A stretch of DNA of 64,000 bases from Litoribacillus peritrichatus (GTDB lineage Bacteria > Pseudomonadota > Gammaproteobacteria > Pseudomonadales > Litoribrevibacteraceae), in assembly GCF_039537985.1 (NCBI RefSeq), contig NZ_BAABBN010000004.1:1240001-1304000 (forward strand), given 5' to 3'. A program made the position numbers and the translations under genes. The notes below the pieces were generated by a model, which had not been told where the DNA came from, did no database searches, and saw nothing but the letters and a program-made list of their open reading frames with translations. This document shows, in pieces, positions 51,536 to 59,058 of the stretch (the first letter of the stretch is position 1; every line of letters starts with the position of its first letter).

Positions 51536-51558
51536 AAGGCTGAGTTTTCAGCCTTTAC
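51536..51558 (+). terminator. Terminator after the thiolase gene
   Basis: AAGGCTGA (51536-51543), loop GTTT, TCAGCCTT (51548-51555). The T-run is short, so efficiency is uncertain. Confidence 0.6.
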
Positions 51559-51600
51559 TGCTAAAATTATGGTAATCATGTTTTAACTTAAGGAGGAAAC

Positions 51601-52680
51601 ATGATTACCTCGCATTTCCCTCGTGGCTTTCTGCCATCCCAAGACCCTGTCTATCATTTTGAGCTTTACCCTGAATTTGAATTTATCAATGTACTGGGGC
51701 GAGATTTACCCAGTTTATTGCTTAATAAGGATTTTCGTGAATACGTCAGTCATCTCAACATTCCGTTCTGGCCTGAAACAAATGTTAAGGCTGAGAATCT
51801 TCCGGAGCTTCGGCTGTATTACTTAAGGCTGGGGTTTGTCGTCTCTGGTTATATCAATCAGGTGGGGCAGGAGGCTATTCACTCATTACCGGAAAATCTT
51901 GCGCTTCCTTTTGTTCATGCATGCAATCTATTGAATCGGCCACCCATACTGAGTTACGACGGTTATGCTCTGTATAACTGGAAACGGTTTGATGTTAATA
52001 AACCCGTAGAATTAGGGAATATTGATACCCTTCAGAATTTTGTTCATCTTTACGATGAGCATTGGTTTATTTTGATTCATGTGGATATTGAAGCCAAAGC
52101 TCAGGCGATTGTTGAAGAAGTTGAAAATCTGCTAAATCGACCTTCGCAAAATCTGGAACAGGCGCTACATCGAATAGCAGGTGTTATCTTGCAGCAGGTT
52201 GCGGTTCTGAAGCGAATTCCCGAGTTTATGTCGCCCGAATTGTATTTTGAACGGTTCAGACCCTACATTCGTTTTTTTGAAAAGGTAACCTATCAGGGAG
52301 TTGAAATGGCGCCTATGGACTACCGAGGTGAAACGGGCGCACAGAGCAGCATCATGCCACTGCTTGAAGCACTCATGAAAATACCCCATGAGCCCTCAGT
52401 ATTGCTTGATCATCTCAAAGACATGAGAAATTATATGCCTGCCGAGCATAGAGCATTATTAATTCAGGTAGAGTCTTTGTCTGATTTCAAACATAGGGCT
52501 GATAAGGAGGCGTTTAACGCCGTGTTGGATGCCATGGCGAGCTTTCGATCGGTTCATATTCAATGGGCTCATGACTACATTGCTAGCAAAGTAAGTGATC
52601 CGAGAGGCACGGGTGGCACACCATATATGCAGTGGTTATCTTTATTGATTGATGAAACATTGAGTCATAAACACTCTTGA
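51601..52680 (+). CDS. Indoleamine 2,3-dioxygenase-like heme protein
   Basis: 359 residues with a perfect ribosome site (AAGGAGG). It aligns by motif to eukaryotic IDO: RPPILSYDGYALYNWKRFD, then GETGAQSSIMPLLEALM, then YMPAEHRALLIQ, then FRSVHIQWAHDYI with the heme-ligand His (about residue 319), then RGTGGTPYMQWL. These cover the heme pocket and the GTGGT loop that closes over tryptophan. Function would be oxygenation of L-tryptophan or another indole to the N-formylkynurenine type product. No kynureninase or formamidase is in the window. The next gene is a regulator that could control it. Confidence 0.85.
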   Translation: MITSHFPRGFLPSQDPVYHFELYPEFEFINVLGRDLPSLLLNKDFREYVSHLNIPFWPETNVKAENLPELRLYYLRLGFVVSGYINQVGQEAIHSLPENLALPFVHACNLLNRPPILSYDGYALYNWKRFDVNKPVELGNIDTLQNFVHLYDEHWFILIHVDIEAKAQAIVEEVENLLNRPSQNLEQALHRIAGVILQQVAVLKRIPEFMSPELYFERFRPYIRFFEKVTYQGVEMAPMDYRGETGAQSSIMPLLEALMKIPHEPSVLLDHLKDMRNYMPAEHRALLIQVESLSDFKHRADKEAFNAVLDAMASFRSVHIQWAHDYIASKVSDPRGTGGTPYMQWLSLLIDETLSHKHS

Positions 52681-52772
52681 AGTGATGAATTGGAATTTGA
52701 TTGTCTGATCCTCTTTGAATATTACCCGGTAGCTGAGTATGCTTTAGCTTTGGATTACTTGGACTGAGCCGG

Positions 52773-54284
52773 ATGCTGCTTAAATCTCGTTTTTACTTAC
52801 CGCCACTGAATGCTGCGCACGTCGCCCGAACGAGTTTAATTCAGCAGCTGGAAACGTTACCCGGAGGTAAAATTGCGCTGATTTGTGCCCCGGCAGGTTA
52901 CGGTAAGTCGACATTAGCGAGCCAGTGGTTGCACCAGCATCATCAAACCTTCTGCTGGTTAAGTTTAGGTGAAGAACATAACAGACCAGCTATTTTTTGG
53001 CGTTATGCTCTGACTGCTATTCAACAGGCTCTTCCGAACGTTGGCAGTGAAGCCGAGAAACTGGTGGTAAATAGCGCATCAGCCGTGGCTGTTGTCATAT
53101 CATTATTAAATGATTTGGACGAGCTCACTGTGATGAATCACTCAGAGGATGCCGTTTCCATTGTGCTCGATGATTTCCACCATCTGAACCACCCGGAACT
53201 ACTCAAGGCCATAAATCTCTTCTTTGACCACCTTCCAGCGAATGTACGGGTGGTGTTGACGTCGCGCATTGAGCCGGACATTTATTTAGCAAAAAGACGA
53301 GCAAATCATCAATTACTCGAACTCAATCAGGCTCAAATAACGTTTAATAAGAAAGAGGCAGAGAGTCTTATTCGTTTACAGCTTGAAGCGCCGATCGACA
53401 GTCAGGAAGTCTCAGAAATTTACCAATATACAGAGGGTTGGCCAACGGGGTTACAGCTTCTGTTACTCCAGAAAAAGCGAATGGGCACGGTTGAGGCCAC
53501 TAAGTGGTTGGTGAAAAGTGATTCATTTTTGGATCGGACCATCTCGGATTATTTATTTGATGAGGTATTTGTTTCTTTAACGAAAGAAACGCAACACTTT
53601 CTGATGGTTACAGCTCGGGCCAACCGATTTACTGCGGGTTTGTGCAACCATGTATTCAAGCGTAGAGACAGTTATCAAGTGATTGATCAACTGGAAAAGC
53701 TCAGCCTGTTTGTCATTCCTCTGGATAATCATAGAACCTGGTATCGTTATCATGATCTGTTCCGCAGCTTTCTTCAGGAAACCGGAAGTCGAGAGATGGG
53801 GGATGAATTAGCCTCTTACGTTGAATCATCCATAGAATGGCTGGAAAACAATGGATGTTTGATTGATGCCATTGAGATGTCTCTGGGTCATGATGTCTGG
53901 GATAAATCGATGGAATTGATCCCGCAGATCATAAAAGAAGGGGAACCGGAGCAAAAAGCCAGAGTCGCCGACTGGCTGTTGCAGTTGCCGGTAAGTATGC
54001 GTGATTCGCTGAATGATAGTTTGGATTCGGTCGATATCCCAACCAGTGATGATTTCACTGGCTATGTTTTACCGGATGCCTTTCAAACAATAGCCGACCC
54101 TTTAACGAACAGGGAGCAGCAAGTCCTTGAACTTATTGCCCAAGGCAAGTCCAATCAGCAAATTGCGGATCAGCTTTTTATTTCAGTGAATACGCTGAAA
54201 GTACATGTCAGAAATCTCTATGGAAAAATTGGCGTTGAAAATCGACGGGAAGCCATGCTCAAAGTCACTCAACCGAGCCTGTAA
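52773..54284 (+). CDS. MalT-like STAND regulator with LuxR-type DNA-binding domain
   Basis: 503 residues. The NTPase core shows Walker A APAGYGKST (about residue 40), Walker B VSIVLDDFHHL (about 130), VVLTSRIEPD, and GWPTGLQLLLLQ, all typical of MalT/AcoK-type STAND proteins. The C-terminal 65 residues are a GerE/LuxR helix-turn-helix (LTNREQQVLELIAQGKSNQQIA, NTLKVHVRNLYGKI). MalT-type proteins usually have about 900 residues with a long TPR-like sensor; here that part is reduced to about 70 residues. It starts 92 bases after the IDO-like gene and may regulate it or itself. No ligand can be proposed. Confidence 0.85.
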   Translation: MLLKSRFYLPPLNAAHVARTSLIQQLETLPGGKIALICAPAGYGKSTLASQWLHQHHQTFCWLSLGEEHNRPAIFWRYALTAIQQALPNVGSEAEKLVVNSASAVAVVISLLNDLDELTVMNHSEDAVSIVLDDFHHLNHPELLKAINLFFDHLPANVRVVLTSRIEPDIYLAKRRANHQLLELNQAQITFNKKEAESLIRLQLEAPIDSQEVSEIYQYTEGWPTGLQLLLLQKKRMGTVEATKWLVKSDSFLDRTISDYLFDEVFVSLTKETQHFLMVTARANRFTAGLCNHVFKRRDSYQVIDQLEKLSLFVIPLDNHRTWYRYHDLFRSFLQETGSREMGDELASYVESSIEWLENNGCLIDAIEMSLGHDVWDKSMELIPQIIKEGEPEQKARVADWLLQLPVSMRDSLNDSLDSVDIPTSDDFTGYVLPDAFQTIADPLTNREQQVLELIAQGKSNQQIADQLFISVNTLKVHVRNLYGKIGVENRREAMLKVTQPSL

Positions 54285-54316
54285 TAGTAAAATTAGCCTT
54301 TTGGGATCTATAAGAT

Positions 54317-54354
54317 TCACCCCTTTATTTGGAGGAATTAACCCCTTGGGGTGA
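54317..54354 (+). promoter_or_regulatory. Inverted repeat in the ETF-QO leader
   Basis: TCACCCC (54317-54323) is complementary to GGGGTGA (54348-54354), and CCCC-TT-GGGG lies inside the right arm. The two pairings exclude each other. It lies about 60 bases before the start codon and could be the terminator of the upstream regulator gene or a leader element. Confidence 0.3.
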
Positions 54355-54415
54355 TCTCTCCCGCGTTGTAAGTTCTTAAGCTATTGATTCACCAAAAGTG
54401 ATTGAGGGGATCAAT

Positions 54416-56104
54416 ATGACTCATAATATAAATTCAGATAACAATAAGCGTCCTGTTCGAGAAGTCATGGCATTTGATGTGGTTGTTGTCGGTGGTGGCC
54501 CGTCTGGTCTTTCAGCGGCTTGTCGTCTCAAACAAATGGCACTGGAAGCAGACATAGAGTTGTCCGTTTGTCTGATTGAGAAAGGGTCTGAAATTGGCGC
54601 TCATACGTTGTCTGGTGCTGTCTTTCAACCCACCGCGTTGAATGAGCTGTTTCCCAATTGGAAAGAAATGGGGGCGCCGCTTACAGTACCTGTAAATCAA
54701 GACGACTTCTATTTTATGTCATCCGCTCACAGTGCCATTAAGTTTCCTAAATTTATTGGTGAAAGAATGAATGTGAATCATGGCAATTACATCATCAGCA
54801 TGGGGAACTTATGTCGCTGGCTGGCAGAGCAGGCAGAAGGCTTGGGTGTTGAGATATATCCTGGTTTTGCAGCGACGGAAGTGCTCTACGATCATCAAAA
54901 TAGTGTGATCGGTGTAGCTACAGGGGATATGGGGGTTAATCAAAATGGTCAACCTAAAGAGAGCTTTCAATCGGGCATTGAGCTACACGCTAAATACACG
55001 CTGTTCAGCGAAGGCTGTAGAGGTCAATTAGGCAAACAATTAATGGCCCGTTATAACCTGGAAAGGGATTCAGGAACTCAGCACTATGCATTAGGTATCA
55101 AAGAGTTATGGGAGATTGATCCCAGTTTACATGAAGAAGGAAAAGTCATTCATGCATTCGGTTGGCCATTGACGGAGAGTCATACGACGGGCGGTGGTTT
55201 TTTGTATCATGGGGAAGGAAATCAGGTCGCGCTAGGGCTAATCACTGATCTCAATTACAGTAACCCTTATGTCAGCCCGTTTGATGAGTTGCAACGATGG
55301 AAGCACCACCCTTTGGTCAGCAAATATTTAAAAGGGGCGAAACGGATTTCATATGGTGCCAGAGCGTTGAATAAAGGCGGGTTGCAGGCCATCCCAACTT
55401 TGGTTTTTCCAGGGGGGCTCATGTCTGGTTGCGAAGCAGGGTTTATGAATTACGCAAAAATCAAAGGCAATCATACGGCGATGAAAACCGGAATGCTTGC
55501 AGCAGAGTCTATCTTTGAAGCGTTAAAAGGAGGGGACAAAGGGGGGCAGGTTTTAGAGTCCTACCCAGAAGCAGTTCGACAGTCTTGGGTATACAAAGAA
55601 CTCTATGCGGTAAGAAATGTAGCACCAGCCATGCACCGGTTTGGTATGTTGTTTGGTTCTGCGTTCAGTTTTATAGAATATGGCCTCTTTAAGGGACGAT
55701 CTTCGCTGACTTTAAGCGATCCTATTGCTGATCATGAGTGTTTGAAGCCAGCTCAGTTATCGAAAAAGATCAATTACCCTAAACCAGATAACAAAATCAG
55801 TTTTGATAAATTAACGTCCGTATTTTTGTCGAATACCAACCATGAAGAAGATCAGCCCTGTCATTTGCAGTTAAGGGACAGTGAATTACCGATCAGTCAT
55901 AATTTAGCTATTTATGAGGAGCCAGCCCAGAGGTACTGCCCGGCAGGCGTTTATGAAATCATACAAGAACAAGGCGAAGCTCGATTACAGATTAATGCTC
56001 AAAATTGTGTGCACTGTAAAACGTGTGACATTAAAGACCCAAGTCAAAACATTACCTGGGTTGCGCCTGAAGGCAGTGGTGGGCCAAATTATCCCAATAT
56101 GTAG
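54416..56104 (+). CDS. etfD: Electron transfer flavoprotein-ubiquinone oxidoreductase
   Basis: 562 residues from the ATG at 54416 (GAGGGG upstream); a GTG six codons earlier is less likely. The FAD-binding motif VVVVGGGPSGLSAACRL is near the N-terminus, with IEKGSEIGAHTLSGAV, LGIKELWEI and HTTGGGFLYH, all standard for ETF-QO. The C-terminus carries the 4Fe-4S cluster ligands in YCPAGVY and CVHCKTCDI. The enzyme takes electrons from ETF (fed by acyl-CoA dehydrogenases) to ubiquinone at the inner membrane. ETF subunit genes are not in the window. Confidence 0.95.
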   Translation: MTHNINSDNNKRPVREVMAFDVVVVGGGPSGLSAACRLKQMALEADIELSVCLIEKGSEIGAHTLSGAVFQPTALNELFPNWKEMGAPLTVPVNQDDFYFMSSAHSAIKFPKFIGERMNVNHGNYIISMGNLCRWLAEQAEGLGVEIYPGFAATEVLYDHQNSVIGVATGDMGVNQNGQPKESFQSGIELHAKYTLFSEGCRGQLGKQLMARYNLERDSGTQHYALGIKELWEIDPSLHEEGKVIHAFGWPLTESHTTGGGFLYHGEGNQVALGLITDLNYSNPYVSPFDELQRWKHHPLVSKYLKGAKRISYGARALNKGGLQAIPTLVFPGGLMSGCEAGFMNYAKIKGNHTAMKTGMLAAESIFEALKGGDKGGQVLESYPEAVRQSWVYKELYAVRNVAPAMHRFGMLFGSAFSFIEYGLFKGRSSLTLSDPIADHECLKPAQLSKKINYPKPDNKISFDKLTSVFLSNTNHEEDQPCHLQLRDSELPISHNLAIYEEPAQRYCPAGVYEIIQEQGEARLQINAQNCVHCKTCDIKDPSQNITWVAPEGSGGPNYPNM

Positions 56105-56197
56105 GGGATAGAAAATCTTTTAAATCAATGAGCTACTTTCAATTGTTGCAGTTAATTTTTTTGTCGACTTGTTCTCAATTGAGTTGTTTGATGCTTT

Positions 56198-56219
56198 ACC
56201 CTACCCGAATGGGTAGGGG
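56198..56219 (+). terminator. Hairpin downstream of ETF-QO
   Basis: CCCTACCC (56199-56206), loop GAAT, GGGTAGGG (56211-56218). T residues follow but not as a clean run. It lies about 95 bases past the stop codon. Confidence 0.5.
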
Positions 56220-56333
56220 TTATCTTGTTATTTCATTGGTTTAATGCGCGCTCAATTTTATTGGCTTAATAAAGGCTCAGAGAAGTCTGCTTTTAAAACT
56301 GACTGCCGGATTTAATTTACAAAAGGACCTCCT

Positions 56334-57371
56334 ATGAAATACATAATGAAGCTGTGCACATGCTTAGCTCTTTTTTATTGTTCTGCTTTACAGGCTGAAT
56401 TGTTAGCTACATCCGATTGGACGCCAGACGTTATATATGGCTTTGAAAGAAAAGAGTTCTCGTTTACAGAGGATTACGATGGCAAAGTCACTGCCAATCT
56501 TGTGCGAATGCAAAGCCAGGAACCTTCAACAAAAGCTGTCTTATATGTTCATGGCTTCGTTGATTACTTTTACCAAGAGGAGTTGGCGAAGACCTTTGTT
56601 GAACATGGGTATAACTTTTATGCCATTGACTTGAGAAAGCATGGTCGTTCTTTATTACCTAACCAGCATCCTAACTTTATGTTCAGTGTGGAAGAGTTTT
56701 ATGAAGACTTGGATGCTGCTTTGGATGTGATTCGCAATCAGGACAACAACGAAAAAGTGCTTCTGAACGCCCACTCTACGGGTGGCTTAATTACAGCTTT
56801 GTATCTTGAAGACAGGCCGGAGTCCGGCATTGATGCCGTGGCCTATAACGGCCCGTTTTTTGATATCAATGATGCGTTTATTAATATTAATGAACGTTTA
56901 TTGATACCTCGCGTTTTGAAGACGATTGCTGCGTTGAATCCTTATGGTGCGACGGGCATGAAAATTCCTGAGCAGTACGGTCAATCACTTCATATCACCG
57001 AACGAGGGGAGTGGAACTATGACCTGAACTGGAAGCCGATCATCAGCTTTCCGATCTATTGGGGGTGGTTAAAGGGCATTATGGATGCACAGCAGCGCTT
57101 ACAAAATGGAATCAACCTGAATGTGCCTGTGTTGGTGATGTATTCGGATAAATCTTCAACGCCAATTCTGAATTTCTGGCGCGAAGAATTTACGGAAACG
57201 GATGTCATTCTTGATGTGACTGATATTGATCGTATCTCAGATGTCTTGGGGCGTCATGTTACGGAAATTAAAATTGAAGGCGGTGTTCATGACTTAGCTT
57301 TGTCCAAAGAGCCTGTTCGAAAGCAGTTTTATCAAGACATGATGAAGTGGGTAAACGCGTATATGAACTAA
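56334..57371 (+). CDS. Secreted alpha/beta hydrolase (serine aminopeptidase S33-like)
   Basis: 345 residues with a signal peptide (ALFYCSALQAEL, cleavage near residue 21). The hydrolase core is clear: VLYVHGFVDYFYQEE with the oxyanion turn, YAIDLRKHGRS, and the nucleophile elbow LNAHSTGGL with Ser. Asp is in VMYSDKSSTP, and the C-terminal His is in GGVHDLAL. It resembles monoacylglycerol-lipase or lysophospholipase members. Probably a periplasmic or secreted esterase; the substrate is unknown. A strong terminator follows. Confidence 0.85.
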   Translation: MKYIMKLCTCLALFYCSALQAELLATSDWTPDVIYGFERKEFSFTEDYDGKVTANLVRMQSQEPSTKAVLYVHGFVDYFYQEELAKTFVEHGYNFYAIDLRKHGRSLLPNQHPNFMFSVEEFYEDLDAALDVIRNQDNNEKVLLNAHSTGGLITALYLEDRPESGIDAVAYNGPFFDINDAFININERLLIPRVLKTIAALNPYGATGMKIPEQYGQSLHITERGEWNYDLNWKPIISFPIYWGWLKGIMDAQQRLQNGINLNVPVLVMYSDKSSTPILNFWREEFTETDVILDVTDIDRISDVLGRHVTEIKIEGGVHDLALSKEPVRKQFYQDMMKWVNAYMN

Positions 57372-57410
57372 GAGTAAAGTCTTAGCTGGTTTATAAAGAC
57401 TGCTACCTTT

Positions 57411-57442
57411 ACACCGAGCCAGGAATGGCTCGGTGTTTTTAT
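57411..57442 (+). terminator. Terminator after the secreted hydrolase gene
   Basis: ACACCGAGCCA (57411-57421), loop GGAA, TGGCTCGGTGT (57426-57436), then TTTTT. The 11-bp stem is perfect. Confidence 0.95.
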
Positions 57443-57537
57443 TTGTACGTATCAATTACAACTTTTGTGCTACTGCATGGTATCTTTGAAGGTGGGGATG
57501 TCTTCCATGTTGAGCATTTTTAAAATTGGTCTGGTCT

Positions 57538-58041
57538 ATGATCCATTTAGTGTGTGGCCCTCTTGGGGCAGGTAAAACAACCGTTGCTAATGAACTATCA
57601 GAAACGTATGGAGCAATTCGTTTTTCAGAAGATGACTGGCTGAACATGTTGTTTGTTCCTGAAGCGCCAGCTGACCTGATGGATGAATCTCCTGACGTTA
57701 TTGCTCATTGGGCCATGGATAAATACCCGAGATGTCGTGAGGCTATCTGGAATGTATGCGATCAGTTATTAGAGCAGGATATATCCATTGTTCTGGATGG
57801 ATTTGCAGGAACAAAAGCCTTAAGGGATTTTGTTCGTAGCAAAGCTGAAGCGCACAGAGTGGCATTTCAGCTTTATTATGTGACGGCGGATGCTGACCTT
57901 CGTAGAAAACGAGTGCTTGAAAGAAATACAAATAAAGGCAGTACCTTTTCTTTGGCGGTGAGCTCAGGAATGTTTGATTTGATGGAACAGCACTTTGAAG
58001 AGCCTCAAAAAGAGGAGTTGCAAGGGGCACACATTATCTGA
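57538..58041 (+). CDS. P-loop kinase-like ATP-binding protein
   Basis: 167 residues from the ATG at 57538; a TTG four codons upstream is possible. The Walker A sequence GPLGAGKTTVA starts at residue 7, FSEDDW follows as the acidic substrate-binding strand, VLDGFAG corresponds to Walker B, and RRKRVLERN gives the lid arginines. This is the AAA_33/zeta-toxin-like small-molecule kinase group. It could phosphorylate a nucleoside, sugar or antibiotic-like molecule; no choice can be made. No antitoxin gene was seen next to it. Single gene. Confidence 0.78.
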   Translation: MIHLVCGPLGAGKTTVANELSETYGAIRFSEDDWLNMLFVPEAPADLMDESPDVIAHWAMDKYPRCREAIWNVCDQLLEQDISIVLDGFAGTKALRDFVRSKAEAHRVAFQLYYVTADADLRRKRVLERNTNKGSTFSLAVSSGMFDLMEQHFEEPQKEELQGAHII

Positions 58042-58072
58042 ATATAATTTCTAAACGGATATCCATTTCTTG

Positions 58073-58254
58073 TTAGTGGGCCATCTTTTCGTGTGTTTTG
58101 GAGGCTAACCAACCTTTTTCCCACTCATAATGCTTCCAGTTATTTACCGCGAAAGGATTGTCTATTTGGTGTACACCCTTTAAATAGTCGTCCCACCCTT
58201 GGTCATACTGGGTGTATTTACTTTTGTTGATGGTGTCTTTCGTAAGGTGCTCAT
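58073..58254 (-). pseudogene. Small RMF-like protein gene with a one-base frameshift
   Basis: On the minus strand an ATG at 58254 has a perfect ribosome site (AGGAG at 58263-58267, eight-base spacing). Its frame begins MSTLRK and stops after 25 codons. The -1 frame from about the sixth codon gives a protein-like sequence: NKSKYTQYDQGWDDYLKG, then DNPFAVNNWKHYEWEKGW, ending KTHEKMAH and TAA at 58073. That frame has no usable start of its own. One extra A in the AAA run near 58239 would join the two into 60 residues. The YxQGxxDYLxG ... NPF ... WxxGW layout resembles ribosome modulation factor-like proteins. This could be a true pseudogene, a sequencing error, or programmed frameshifting. Confidence 0.6.
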
Positions 58255-58341
58255 CGACAACACTCCTATTTCTTTTGTGGCCAATTCATGCCTGATTTAA
58301 TTATAGATAAGTTTGGGCGTGTCGAGGATATAGAAGGGTGA

Positions 58342-58363
58342 CTGCCAGCATAGCGGCTGGCAG
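58342..58363 (-). terminator. Stem-loop after the small exported protein gene
   Basis: CTGCCAGC (58342-58349) pairs perfectly with GCTGGCAG (58356-58363). It lies 20 bases beyond the minus-strand stop. The T-run is weak (TCACCCTTCT). Confidence 0.5.
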
Positions 58364-58382
58364 GGAGTAGGGCTAGAAAGGA

Positions 58383-58859
58383 CTACAATTGCCCAAATAA
58401 CTGATATTTTGTTTCGTTATCCCAACTGTTGCATTCAGGGTTGTTGGGTCTATAACGGCATTGGCGAAGTAAATCGATGGGATAAAAAGAATAACTCTCT
58501 TTGTTTGACTGCTTAATCTGCATACACTTAAACCTGAATCCCCGATAAGAAATGGACTCGCCTTTTTCATGGGGCGATTCGGTTGTTGCAAAACAGGCTT
58601 TTACAGAGCGGAGTTTGTTGTTACTTAGGTACTTCTTTTTATTCTTCTTGGCTTTGCTATTTAAAGACTCATGAGCCGAGGTAAGGTGACGCAAATCTTG
58701 TTCGGATATATAGCCCCGGCCTGAACTGGAAGCGCGCTCCATCGAGCAAGGTGTTTTGCTGATGTACAGCTTGCCATTTGAATCTTTACAACCAAAACTG
58801 CCAGCGAATACGGAAGAAGAAAGAAACAGCGTTGAGAGGATTATTCCTTTAAAAATCAT
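58383..58859 (-). CDS. Exported protein with DUF4124-like N-terminus
   Basis: 158 residues with a signal peptide (cleavage near residue 19, SSSVFAGS). The mature start GCKDSNGKLYISKTPC resembles the DUF4124 strand pair plus a Cys at each end, so a disulphide is likely. The C-terminal half is Cys-containing (CFATTES, FKCMQIK, QCRYRPNNPEC), with a Lys-rich helix between (KAKKNKKKYL). It is exported and probably disulphide-bonded. No function is known. Confidence 0.72.
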   Translation of the reverse strand: MIFKGIILSTLFLSSSVFAGSFGCKDSNGKLYISKTPCSMERASSSGRGYISEQDLRHLTSAHESLNSKAKKNKKKYLSNNKLRSVKACFATTESPHEKGESISYRGFRFKCMQIKQSNKESYSFYPIDLLRQCRYRPNNPECNSWDNETKYQLFGQL

Positions 58860-59058
58860 TCAACTAATCCTTTAGTTATTTAATTTAAAGTGTTCTGTCG
58901 TCGATACTATGGCGCATAGAATGACAAAATTTACCTTTTGAATCAAATCTGTATTTAGAAAACCATTGTTTTCTTTGAAGCGGACGAATAACTCTGGATA
59001 ATACCCTATGCTGACAGAAGGTTAGGGCAGCGCCTGATCACACACCGGGAAAGTTGAT

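Noticed and set aside
57538..58041. Zeta-type toxin of a toxin-antitoxin pair
   Set aside because: No antitoxin gene is adjacent and the motifs fit many small P-loop kinases.
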